Of a stretch of 64,000 nucleotides of DNA, positions 26,598-34,287 are shown piece after piece; positions within the stretch are counted from its first letter, which is position 1; each line of letters opens with the position of its first letter. Origin of the DNA: Hyphomicrobium nitrativorans NL23 (GTDB taxonomy: Bacteria > Pseudomonadota > Alphaproteobacteria > Rhizobiales > Hyphomicrobiaceae); the NCBI RefSeq assembly GCF_000503895.1, contig NC_022997.1:888501-952500 (forward strand), given 5' to 3'. Position numbers and translations under genes: made by a program. The notes below the pieces were generated by a model. The model saw only the letters and a list, made by a program, of their open reading frames with translations. It was not told the DNA's origin and did not search any database.

Positions 26598-28328
26598 TCA
26601 TTCCGTCTCCCCACGGGCGCCGATGAGTTGAATACCTCCTCTCACACGATCGCTAAAACGGGTTCGATAGGACAGGCGAGTGCCGTGGACGGAGTTGTTC
26701 TGGCGCGACCAGAAGGTGTTTTGCGGCGACAGGGTCCAACGCATCTGCTTCGTATTTACTTTGTTCAGCACCGATCCAACGAGCCGATCCTGGAAGGAGG
26801 ATGCGGCGTTGATGCCCACCTCGATATTGTTCTTCGATGCCTGCTTCCATCCCACGACCAGAAGGAATCCGTCGACAAAGTGGGCTGATGCCCGGATGTC
26901 GCCGCCCATGCCGAGTGTCGGCATATCGAATATAATGAGGTCGTACGTTAAGCTGGCCTCTTCGAGGAAACGCCGGAAGGCGTCCGTCCAGATGTTGGTG
27001 GCGGTGCTTTCCGACCTGCCGATGGGCATAAAATTCAACTTGGTGTGAGGTTCGACCAGGACGTAAGCGTCCAGGTAACTTTCCTCATCACGTAAATAGT
27101 CGATGAGGCCCGGGCTGCCTTCTCCCGCGAGGGTGCGTGACAGTTCGGGATCGTAGACGTCGCCATCAACGAGAAGAACGCGCTTGTTCGTGGCTGCGAT
27201 CGAAAGCGCAAGAGCGGTCGCGATCGTGGATCGTCCCTCTCCCGCAAACGTAGAGCTGACGCCTAGGCAACGAAGCCCCCGGCCGCTGAAGCAATCTTGG
27301 CATGCGGCTTCCACGTTTCGAAGCGTGTGCCATGTGGGTGACGGGGGATCGCGGAGCACGTTCTCCAGAAGCCAGGGGTGGACGCTGAAGGTTCTCTCCG
27401 CGTTGTCCGTAGCCGCAGCCGCATTCGCGTCGGGATGCGGACCTGCATCGGCATCCGTCTCATACGTCTCGCTGGGAGCGTCTTCGACGATCTCGGTGAC
27501 GGGCAGCATTAGATCGGGTAGCAGGGGAACGGTGCCGAGGCACGCTGTCCCGGTCGCCGCCGCCGCCTCTTCCGGCGTTACGACACGGCGGTCGATGAGC
27601 TTCCAGGCAATTGCGGCTGCGACGGCCAAGCCGCCGCCGATAATCGCGGCTGCTGCGATTATGAAGATGCCGCGGAGGTTACCCTTGTGCGGGGGAGGCA
27701 AAGCTTCCGCAATGACGCGTGCTTTGGGCCCAACCTCCCGGAGGCGATCCCGCAGCCAACTGCTGCCCGACTGGGCGGCATCGAGCCGGGCCGCATTCAG
27801 CTCGGCAATGTAGGATTTCGCAAATTCATTGGCGACACGAGCTGCCACATCCGGCTGCTGCGATGTGTAGGATATCTGGACAACGTTGCTTAGGCCTGCA
27901 CGGTCGACCACGAAGCCGCGACGCAGCTTCTCCAGGGCCGCTGCCTTGCGTTCAACCGAAGCGTCGGCGTCGAGCAGTTCAAGCGTATTCAATACGCTGA
28001 GCGCGACCCGATCGGACCGGATGATCTGAAGCTGCGTTTCGAGGAAGGCGGGATCGGGATGCGTTTCGGCGAAAAATGTATCCTCTCGACTGAACGTCAG
28101 CCGGAGATTGGTCAGTTGCAGCTGTGTGGAGGCGGTGTAGATCGGCGAACGGAAAACGACGAACAGAGCAGCAAGCGTTATCAGAATGAGCGGACAGACG
28201 ATGATGAGCCAACGGCGCTGCAGGACCGCAACAATTAACCATCGTAGGTCGAACGCGTCGCTTGTGGATACTGGATCATCAGCATCATATGCGACCGACT
28301 TCGGCCTATCGCTATTCTTGTACAACAT
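26598..28328 (-). CDS. Wzc/ExoP-like polysaccharide co-polymerase with degenerate ATPase domain
   Basis: A 576-residue inner-membrane protein. A Wzz domain lies between helices at about 41-59 and 219-241. The cytoplasmic BY-kinase-like domain begins near 335, with Walker A GEGRST (363-368), Walker A' LLVDGDVYDP and Walker B LIIFDMP. Two oddities stand out. The Walker A lysine is arginine (R366), and the long periplasmic coiled coil is nearly absent, because WLRDRLREV runs straight into the pre-helix PPPHKG. The C-terminus has one tyrosine (Y554) instead of a cluster. It probably controls polymer length, with weakened or absent kinase activity. It is also shorter than the usual 720-750 residues. 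Confidence 0.85.
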   Translation of the reverse strand: MLYKNSDRPKSVAYDADDPVSTSDAFDLRWLIVAVLQRRWLIIVCPLILITLAALFVVFRSPIYTASTQLQLTNLRLTFSREDTFFAETHPDPAFLETQLQIIRSDRVALSVLNTLELLDADASVERKAAALEKLRRGFVVDRAGLSNVVQISYTSQQPDVAARVANEFAKSYIAELNAARLDAAQSGSSWLRDRLREVGPKARVIAEALPPPHKGNLRGIFIIAAAAIIGGGLAVAAAIAWKLIDRRVVTPEEAAAATGTACLGTVPLLPDLMLPVTEIVEDAPSETYETDADAGPHPDANAAAATDNAERTFSVHPWLLENVLRDPPSPTWHTLRNVEAACQDCFSGRGLRCLGVSSTFAGEGRSTIATALALSIAATNKRVLLVDGDVYDPELSRTLAGEGSPGLIDYLRDEESYLDAYVLVEPHTKLNFMPIGRSESTATNIWTDAFRRFLEEASLTYDLIIFDMPTLGMGGDIRASAHFVDGFLLVVGWKQASKNNIEVGINAASSFQDRLVGSVLNKVNTKQMRWTLSPQNTFWSRQNNSVHGTRLSYRTRFSDRVRGGIQLIGARGETE

Positions 28329-28509
28329 TGGAAATCGCTTCTCGCATCGCGCGTATGATCGAACGCCGTGAAAAAATCTGCAAGGCGCGTGCCACGGTCC
28401 GTGGCGGGGTGCATGTTGCTCATTCGCAGACCCAGTTCAGCCTTGCGGGCCCGCGATGTCCGATCATCGAGATAAAGTACGTCGCGTGAGGTTCTTCCAC
28501 CGTGGGCCG

Positions 28510-29457
28510 CTATCGATGGTTAACGGAGATGCCTAAAGCGCCGAGCATCCGTCCGAGGCCCTGGAGAAAGACAGCCGCGGCCGAGTGGGCCTCCGGAGGC
28601 TGTCCACGGGCTAGCCGCATCGGAACCAGCGTTGACGCCGCCGCGATCATCCGCCCTCCGCGGAGCAGCGCGCGCAGCCGTGTGGCGCCACCGGATGCCA
28701 CCGTCGTTAGCGATTCCGTGTTGCCGTACCAGAACCGGCGCCGGAGTTGATACTTGAGTGTGAGGCGCTGGGCGGGCACCTGCTCATAGACCACGGCTCG
28801 CGACGCCCGACGGTTTCTGAAACCCAGCTTTCGAGCCTGGATCATGAACATCGCGTCCTCTCCGCCCGTCCGTCCAAAATCAGGGTCGAATTGAATGCCG
28901 GTGCTGCGAATGGCGTCGGCGACGAGCAGCATATTTTTCATGTAACCTTCGGTTACGAATTCTCCGTCCTCTCCTTCCAGCGGCGGATCGAAGTAGGGGC
29001 CTTGGTGCACCCACGACGGAGCTTCTTCCGGGAATCGGTCGATGCATACGCCGGTCACCATTTCCGCGTCTCCGATCTCATGCACCTTCAAGAGTTCGGA
29101 AAGCCAGCCTTCGCCCGGAAGGCAGTCGTCGTCGATGAGAGCGATCAGCCTTGCCATCTCGATGCCGCCGCTTATGGCCAGGTTCCGGGCGATGGCGATG
29201 TTGCGCGATCCTGCCGGAATGTATCGTACGCCCAGATCGAAACCAGAGGCATCCCGCTTCGCGGCGGCCTCGGCGGATTTCTCAGGATCGTCGTCCACTA
29301 AGACCACGCCGACGCGCGCATAGCCGGAGACGCGCTCAGCCTCTTCCCGGATCCGGTCCAGGAGTGCAGCGATCATTTGAGGCCGTCGGTATGTACAGAT
29401 ACACACGGCAACGCTCAAAGGGCTTTGTGACGGTGCGGCACAGCCGGTCTTTTCCAT
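28510..29457 (-). CDS. Family 2 glycosyltransferase
   Basis: A 315-residue GT-A glycosyltransferase. The nucleotide-binding start is VAVCICTYRRPQMIAALL, the metal-binding acid triad is LIALIDDDCLPGEGWL, and the acceptor/catalytic region contains GRTGGEDAMFMIQARKLG (the ED motif). The C-terminus has a possible amphipathic, membrane-associating tail. It lies within the minus-strand polysaccharide operon between another family 2 enzyme and the Wzc-like gene. GGAGCTAGG precedes the ATG. Sugar specificity is not readable. Confidence 0.9.
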   Translation of the reverse strand: MEKTGCAAPSQSPLSVAVCICTYRRPQMIAALLDRIREEAERVSGYARVGVVLVDDDPEKSAEAAAKRDASGFDLGVRYIPAGSRNIAIARNLAISGGIEMARLIALIDDDCLPGEGWLSELLKVHEIGDAEMVTGVCIDRFPEEAPSWVHQGPYFDPPLEGEDGEFVTEGYMKNMLLVADAIRSTGIQFDPDFGRTGGEDAMFMIQARKLGFRNRRASRAVVYEQVPAQRLTLKYQLRRRFWYGNTESLTTVASGGATRLRALLRGGRMIAAASTLVPMRLARGQPPEAHSAAAVFLQGLGRMLGALGISVNHR

Positions 29458-29623
29458 GACACCTAGCTCCGTAAGCCGACCGATGCTGACGCATCGGCCG
29501 CGTCGTCATGTGTCGTGGCCAGATAGGCCGCAAGCGCAGAGGTGACCTCCGCCATGTTCGCAAACCTATCGAATGTCATTGTCATCGGATGTATCTTGGC
29601 GCCGAGTGGGCAGGCTTCTCTCG

Positions 29624-30718
29624 TTACGGTGTCGATGTGAGCCCCGAGGGGCTGAGCGTCAGGTGCGGGCGCTTTCTCAACTTGCGGAGCGCGCGCGGTA
29701 TCAGCCACGATCTTACCGTCAGGTACTCCCTGTCGTTGTGTCCGAACCTGCTGCGGTGCTTCAGATAGCGTTGCATCATGATCGGTTTGCGACGGTTCCG
29801 TAAACAGGAACTGAACGACAATACGCGCGATAGATCGTGAGACGGCTGCATCACACGCGTCATCAGTGCGGTCAGTTGGCGGTGCTCGTCCGAAAAATCG
29901 GTGCGCCCTGGAATGTCGATGAGTTGCATTGCGTGGTTGCAGAACGGTGCGGGATCGAAAGGTTCCAGACCCTCCCGTTGAGACAGCGATGCGACCATGT
30001 AGCGAGAGATGTCGAGTGCAACCTGAGACTGGGCGACAAACTTCGTATAGCCGACATTATTGCCGTGCAGGCGGTAAAGAAGGAGACGCTCGGGGAGGTT
30101 TGCGCACCGTCCGAGAAATGCAAGCTGGGCGAAAAGGAAATAGTCCTCAGCGAGGGCCGGAATCGTGGTTCGCCGTTCGCTCGGAAGCCAGCGCATGAAA
30201 TCGATGCCGTAGCGTACTTCAAGCTGTCGCAGGGTGTCGTGCCGGTAGAGAACTGTCGGATGGAGCAGAGGCGTGAAGAACAATGCGTTTGCGGTGACGC
30301 CGTGCGCACTCGTCGGGTATTCGATGTGACCGAGAAATTTGCCGCTGGCATCGAGTGTGGTGGCGTTCGATCCCACGAGATCGAGGGCCGGATCGGTATT
30401 CATCGCGGAAACGAGAGATTCGAGACGGTGCGGAAGCGAAATGTCGTCGGCATCCTGGCGCGCGACAAAGCGAGAGTCGCACAAATCCAGTCCCTTGTTC
30501 AGCAAATCCGAAAGCCCATCGGCTTCAAGGGATCGGATCTGCACGCGCGGGTCTTGCTCGCCATGACTTAAAGCGATTTCGGCGCTTGCATCGTCGGAGC
30601 AATGGTCGAGAACCCACAAGCGCCAATCCCGATGAGTTTGGTTGCGGATGCTCGTGATGGCCTGCGAAAGGTACTCTGCACCGTTTCGCACGGGCAGTAG
30701 GATGTCAATTTCCGCCAT
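29624..30718 (-). CDS. Family 2 glycosyltransferase
   Basis: About 364 residues from the ATG at 30718 (MAEIDILLPVRNGAEYL), overlapping the end of the flippase gene by 14 bp. GT-A features are LWVLDHCSDDASAEIA, the DxD-like FVARQDADDISLPHRLE, and LAEDYFLFAQLAFLGRCANLPERLLLYRLH, the ED and acceptor region common to this family. No membrane helix is evident. It adds a sugar to the lipid-linked repeat unit of the exopolysaccharide. A 166-bp stretch between this gene and the next holds a short open frame that I did not accept. Confidence 0.9.
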   Translation of the reverse strand: MAEIDILLPVRNGAEYLSQAITSIRNQTHRDWRLWVLDHCSDDASAEIALSHGEQDPRVQIRSLEADGLSDLLNKGLDLCDSRFVARQDADDISLPHRLESLVSAMNTDPALDLVGSNATTLDASGKFLGHIEYPTSAHGVTANALFFTPLLHPTVLYRHDTLRQLEVRYGIDFMRWLPSERRTTIPALAEDYFLFAQLAFLGRCANLPERLLLYRLHGNNVGYTKFVAQSQVALDISRYMVASLSQREGLEPFDPAPFCNHAMQLIDIPGRTDFSDEHRQLTALMTRVMQPSHDLSRVLSFSSCLRNRRKPIMMQRYLKHRSRFGHNDREYLTVRSWLIPRALRKLRKRPHLTLSPSGLTSTP

Positions 30719-32078
30719 CGAGCCTCCCAAAGAGACCCGCGATCTCGTTCAGAGGTATGGTGTCGAACGCGCTGCCAAAGCCCGCCAGCGACCGAATTCC
30801 CGACATGACGAGAATGATCGATAGGAAAAGGAGGGTCGCGCCTGCGTCCTGAGTCAGAAAGGAGAATTGCTCGCGCTTCTGGGCGACTCCGAGGATGGCG
30901 TAGCGTCCTAGATCGCTCAGAGCGACGACCATGGTGGCTCCCAGTATGCCCAGATATAGATAGGCGAGGGGAAGAGCTATCAAATAGTAGACAAGTTTGA
31001 TTGCGTTGGCGATCACGGCATATGACGGTTTGCCGAAGCCCAATATTGCGTACTCATTGATGGAGCATAGGATGGCGAGCCACACGCCAAAAAGGAGTAT
31101 GGGTAGCATCCAGCCCGCCTCGTGATAGCGCGCGTCGTAGACGAGATGAACGGCGAGATCGGCGACAGAGATGCCAAAGGCAATGCCGACAGCCGCCACT
31201 ACAAGCAGCTTGAAGCGGATAGCCGAAAGGCGGGCACGGGTATCTGCGCGGGCATGGCCCTGCGCTTCGGAAACCACCGGGAACACCACGGAGTATCCGA
31301 TCCGTGAGGCTAGAAGGATTGGCATGTCGGCCAATGTCCGCGCGATGGCGTACACACCGACAACGGCCAGGGGGGCAACGTGACCGATGTAGAGGCGGTC
31401 GAAGCTCATGCAGAGGAACATCAAGATGGACGAGAGGAATATCCAACGCCCAAAGGTCAGGATCTCCCACGCGTGGGCCTTATTGAAGGCGAACCTGTTA
31501 CGGTCGTTTGTGAGGAAATAGCTCGTCCCCGTCCGAATGAGCGCAGCGATCAACACCGCGATCATCAGGGAGTTGATTGTGGGGCTCACAAGGGCGGCCA
31601 TAATGATGATCGCTGCACTCACGACATCCTGAGCGAGGTCGAACATGGTGAGTTTGGCGAGTTGCAGCCGGCGATGCAGGAGAAGCAGCGAGGTCGAGGC
31701 TAATCCTGCGACGAGGAGGATCGCTCCGCTCAAGACGAATGCGCTTTCGGGGACGGAGTACAATCGTCCGATCGGTGCGGCGCAGATGAGCAGCACAACG
31801 CAAAGAAATGCGCCGCGCACGATCTGCATGATCCAGGCTGTATTGAAAAATTCCGGTCGGTCGCCGGCCTTGTTCTGGATAACATTTTGGGCGAGTCCGA
31901 CGTCAGCGCTCAGGTCGATGCCCTGCCTGACCGTGTTCACGATCATGACCATGCCGAATGTCTCGGGCGTCAAGAGCCGGGACAAAATGATGTTGGATCC
32001 GAAACGGGTAACGATGGAAACCGTGTAGGTACCTACGGTCCATGCGACGCCACGGGCGACTTTGCGGGTTGCAGTCAA
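30705..32078 (-). CDS. Wzx-type oligosaccharide flippase
   Basis: A 457-residue polytopic membrane protein of the MOP superfamily. It opens with the amphipathic RKVARGVAWTVGTYTVSIVTRF and the family pattern NIILSRLLTPETFGMVMIV, and I count about 12-14 hydrophobic segments ending near residue 440. It moves undecaprenyl-linked repeat units across the inner membrane for the Wzy polymerase at 45735-47135. It is the first gene of a minus-strand operon of five. The region upstream carries three structured repeat elements (32130-32280) that would lie in or near its promoter or 5' leader. Confidence 0.93.
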   Translation of the reverse strand: MTATRKVARGVAWTVGTYTVSIVTRFGSNIILSRLLTPETFGMVMIVNTVRQGIDLSADVGLAQNVIQNKAGDRPEFFNTAWIMQIVRGAFLCVVLLICAAPIGRLYSVPESAFVLSGAILLVAGLASTSLLLLHRRLQLAKLTMFDLAQDVVSAAIIIMAALVSPTINSLMIAVLIAALIRTGTSYFLTNDRNRFAFNKAHAWEILTFGRWIFLSSILMFLCMSFDRLYIGHVAPLAVVGVYAIARTLADMPILLASRIGYSVVFPVVSEAQGHARADTRARLSAIRFKLLVVAAVGIAFGISVADLAVHLVYDARYHEAGWMLPILLFGVWLAILCSINEYAILGFGKPSYAVIANAIKLVYYLIALPLAYLYLGILGATMVVALSDLGRYAILGVAQKREQFSFLTQDAGATLLFLSIILVMSGIRSLAGFGSAFDTIPLNEIAGLFGRLDGGN

Positions 32079-32129
32079 GTGTTCACCCCTGCTCGTCCTG
32101 CATCGCGGCGATGTCTCCTAGTGCGTTTT

Positions 32130-32152
32130 CCGATCCGATGGAATCGGATCGG
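32130..32152. repeat. Perfect 10-bp inverted repeat with 3-nt loop
   Basis: CCGATCCGAT (32130-32139) pairs perfectly with ATCGGATCGG (32143-32152) around GGA. Flanking GCGT and ACGC extend the pairing after a TTT bulge. It lies 20 bp before the tandem 50-nt hairpin units. It might be a REP-like element or an mRNA structure. Confidence 0.7.
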
Positions 32153-32171
32153 ACGCTCTCTATCTTTGACG

Positions 32172-32221
32172 AGACCGATGATGGACGCTTCAGGCTGATA
32201 GGGCCTGAAGCGATCATGGTC
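32172..32221. repeat. Tandem structured repeat, unit A (50 nt)
   Basis: Begins AGACCGATGAT and ends GATCATGGTC. The core stem CGCTTCAGGC (32186-32195) pairs perfectly with GCCTGAAGCG (32203-32212) around the loop TGATAGG. Outer ATGAT/ATCAT and GACC/GGTC segments extend the hairpin with a one-base and a three-base bulge. The same architecture recurs in unit B 59 bp further on. Confidence 0.85.
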
Positions 32222-32230
32222 CCTTGAGTT

Positions 32231-32280
32231 AGACCGATGATTCACGCTTCGGACTGATAGGGTCCGAAGCGATCATGGTC
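32231..32280. repeat. Tandem structured repeat, unit B (50 nt)
   Basis: Same length, ends and loop as unit A. The core stem is CGCTTCGGAC (32245-32254) with GTCCGAAGCG (32262-32271) around an identical TGATAGG. Compared with unit A, two base pairs differ on both sides in a compensating way (A-T to G-C and G-C to A-T), so pairing is kept. This argues for selection on structure, or recent spread of a structured element. Confidence 0.85.
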
Positions 32281-32281
32281 T

Positions 32282-32700
32282 AGCAGCCCGATCCACTTTA
32301 ACGCTCCGATCCCGTCTTCGGCCGAACCGTTTCAAGCATGGGCATGCCGCGTACGGACGGCACTTCGGGTCACATATCCCGCCCGCAGCCATTGACCGGG
32401 CTCGTCGAGTGCCGGAGCAAGAGACGGACGATCCTGCACGGGCTATGTCCCGATTTGGGACGCAACGTTTCGGCGCGACGGCACCTCCGCATAGATCAGC
32501 AAAAGTTAGGCCATGCGTACGGGCCGGCGTGTGGCGCGGCGCGCCGAGTCATGGGCTGCGTCCACAACGCCCCGCTCGCGCGGTTCTTACGGCATGTCGT
32601 GAATTGGGACGCTTCGGCTGCACGACGCGTTTCTTTTCAATCGGGCCCGCGCACGAAAATTATCTTGTTGTGATCGCGGTTTAGCTTGCTCTTTAGGCGT
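32282..32700. other. Intergenic stretch without supported gene
   Basis: About 420 bp between the structured repeats and the exporter promoter region. An open frame of 111 codons exists (32338-32673) but its translation has no domain, is Arg/His/Cys-rich, and lacks a ribosome-binding site. I see nothing else in it. Confidence 0.5.
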
Positions 32701-32754
32701 GCGACTCTGTTTGGTCTGGCATTTGCATCCCCGGCATTTGCATCGGGGAGTCGC
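32701..32754 (+). promoter_or_regulatory. Direct repeat inside an inverted repeat upstream of the exporter gene
   Basis: GGCATTTGCATC occurs twice (32718-32729 and 32733-32744) with a 15-bp period. The pair is enclosed by GCGACTC (32701-32707) and its complement GAGTCGC (32748-32754). The element ends 29 bp before the ATG of the polysaccharide-export gene, so it would lie in the promoter or leader. A tandem activator site or a leader hairpin are both possible. Confidence 0.5.
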
Positions 32755-32783
32755 ATAGACGACCCCGCTCGGAGCGAGTGCAA

Positions 32784-34019
32784 ATGAAGCGTGGCGTCCA
32801 TCTCGCGGTTTTGACCCTCATCCTATGGACCGCTCCGGTCGTGGGGGCGCAGGATGGCGCAAGCTATCGTCTCGGCGTGCTGGACCGGGTGCGTATCCAT
32901 GTCCACGAGTGGCCGGTTTTAACGGGTGAGTTTCCCGTCGGCGCAAACGGCGCGCTCGTCCTTCCGATGCTCGGCAACATCCCGGCCGAAGGGCTCTTAC
33001 CTTCTGAGTTGGCCGCCGAGATCGGAAATCGACTGCAGGCCAAGGCCGAGCTTAGCGCCGCGCCGGATACGACCGTCGATATCTCTCAATATCGCCCATT
33101 TTACATCCTGGGCGGTGTCGAGCGGCCCGGGGAGTATGCCTACAGGCCGGGAATGATGATCGTGAATGCGGTTGCGATTGCCGGCGGTATCTATCGCCCG
33201 GTGCGAACTTCCGATTGGGGATTTGAAAGGGACGCCATTACGGGGCGGGGCGACTTGCGGCTTGCGGCCGTCAAGCGCGATGAACTGAGCGCAAAAGAGT
33301 TGCGGCTCAAGGCAGAGGCTGAGGGCCTGGAGATGTTTCCAGCGGTGCCCGAAAGTTTGTCGCGTGCAGCGATGAGGTTCGTCGATGAGGAGCGCCTTCT
33401 CTTCGACGCTCGTCTCCAACAATACCGCAAGCAATACGATGCGCTCGGTGAAACGGTCATCTTGATCGAGGGTGAGATCGATAGCCTTGAGGGGCAGTTG
33501 GTGGCTGCGGGCAAGCAACGCGAATCTATCGCCAAGGAACTCACCGACACGCGAGACCTCGTCGCGCGGAAACTTGCGCCGTTGCCGCGCATCTTGCCGA
33601 TCGAACGGACGCTCGCTCAAATCGAGCGAGAGCAGAAAGAAATCCATACGGCGATCATGCGTGCCCGCCAGCAGATCAATGCGACCAAGATACAACGAGA
33701 CACTTTGACGGAAGAGCGTCGCAGCACGGCTGTGTCGGAGCTGCAGGTTCTCAAAGTGGAACGGGAGGAGCTTGACGAGCGGGTCGAAACTGCGACGCGG
33801 CTGATTGCGGGGTCCGGCATTTCGCTGGCAACGCAGCAGGAGTCCGGCGAGATCGAGCCGACGCCGACTTTCGTCATCGTCCGCCGTCAGGGCGGAGCTG
33901 TCTCAGAGTTCAACGCCAAGGAAACGACGGCACTTCAGCCCGGCGACGTCGTGAAAGTCTTTCGTTCGCAGGATGTCGGCACCTCGCAGCATTCCCAGAC
34001 GCCTGGCGCCGTCAGATGA
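32784..34019 (+). CDS. Polysaccharide export protein (Wza/ExoF-like)
   Basis: About 411 residues from the ATG at 32784, with GGAG nine nucleotides upstream; a GTG two codons earlier is less well placed. A signal peptide (about 1-22, ending VVGA) is followed by the polysaccharide-export motif YRLGVLDRVRIHVHEWPVLTG and FPVGANGALVLPMLG, then the SLBB-like YILGGVERPGEYAYRPGMMIVNAVAIAGG. Residues about 190-350 form a long charged coiled coil, as in ExoF-type proteins, and the C-terminus returns to a small beta domain. There is no lipobox cysteine, unlike classical Wza. It transports the polymer through the periplasm and outer membrane with the Wzc-like protein. Confidence 0.9.
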   Translation: MKRGVHLAVLTLILWTAPVVGAQDGASYRLGVLDRVRIHVHEWPVLTGEFPVGANGALVLPMLGNIPAEGLLPSELAAEIGNRLQAKAELSAAPDTTVDISQYRPFYILGGVERPGEYAYRPGMMIVNAVAIAGGIYRPVRTSDWGFERDAITGRGDLRLAAVKRDELSAKELRLKAEAEGLEMFPAVPESLSRAAMRFVDEERLLFDARLQQYRKQYDALGETVILIEGEIDSLEGQLVAAGKQRESIAKELTDTRDLVARKLAPLPRILPIERTLAQIEREQKEIHTAIMRARQQINATKIQRDTLTEERRSTAVSELQVLKVEREELDERVETATRLIAGSGISLATQQESGEIEPTPTFVIVRRQGGAVSEFNAKETTALQPGDVVKVFRSQDVGTSQHSQTPGAVR

Positions 34020-34195
34020 GCGTAAAACCATCCGATCAGCCGAACGGGATGACCGCCAAGATCCGGTTTCAGGCGCGTTTTCCGCAGCTCATCGCGGGTG
34101 AGGTCAATGAGACCGGGGTCCGCAGATGCGTGGCGCCGCTCTCTGGGGAAGGCGCCCTCGGGCGCGCGTTCCGGGCGGGGCGGGAAGCCGAATAG
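34016..34195 (+). CDS. Possible 59-residue protein coupled to the export gene
   Basis: The ATG overlaps the export-gene stop (ATGA). The translation begins MSVKPSDQPNGMTAKIRFQA and ends RAGREAE, with no domain or membrane helix. Only the overlap supports it; it could be chance or a decayed gene. Confidence 0.3.
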   Translation: MSVKPSDQPNGMTAKIRFQARFPQLIAGEVNETGVRRCVAPLSGEGALGRAFRAGREAE

Positions 34196-34228
34196 TTATG
34201 GCTAATGCTCAAATTAGTAAATTAAACG

Positions 34229-34257
34229 TTGAAAACTGTCCCATAGTCCCCTAAACG
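34229..34257 (+). promoter_or_regulatory. Candidate promoter of the initiating sugar transferase
   Basis: TTGAAA (34229-34234) and TAAACG (34252-34257) are separated by 17 bp in a locally AT-rich region 30 bp before the ATG. AAAACTG (34232-34238) and CAGTTTT (34271-34277) form an inverted repeat across it, and AACGTT occurs at 34225 and 34264, suggesting a regulated leader. Confidence 0.4.
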
Positions 34258-34287
34258 ACTCTTAACGTTCCAGTTTTGTGCGTCCCC

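Noticed and set aside
29463-29708. 81-codon minus-strand frame between two family 2 glycosyltransferase genes
   Set aside because: Starts inside the upstream gene, has no ribosome-binding site or domain; may still hide a short peptide but evidence is too thin.
32338-32673. 111-codon plus-strand frame in the region before the exporter gene
   Set aside because: No domain, Arg/Cys/His-rich translation and no ribosome-binding site; treated as non-coding.
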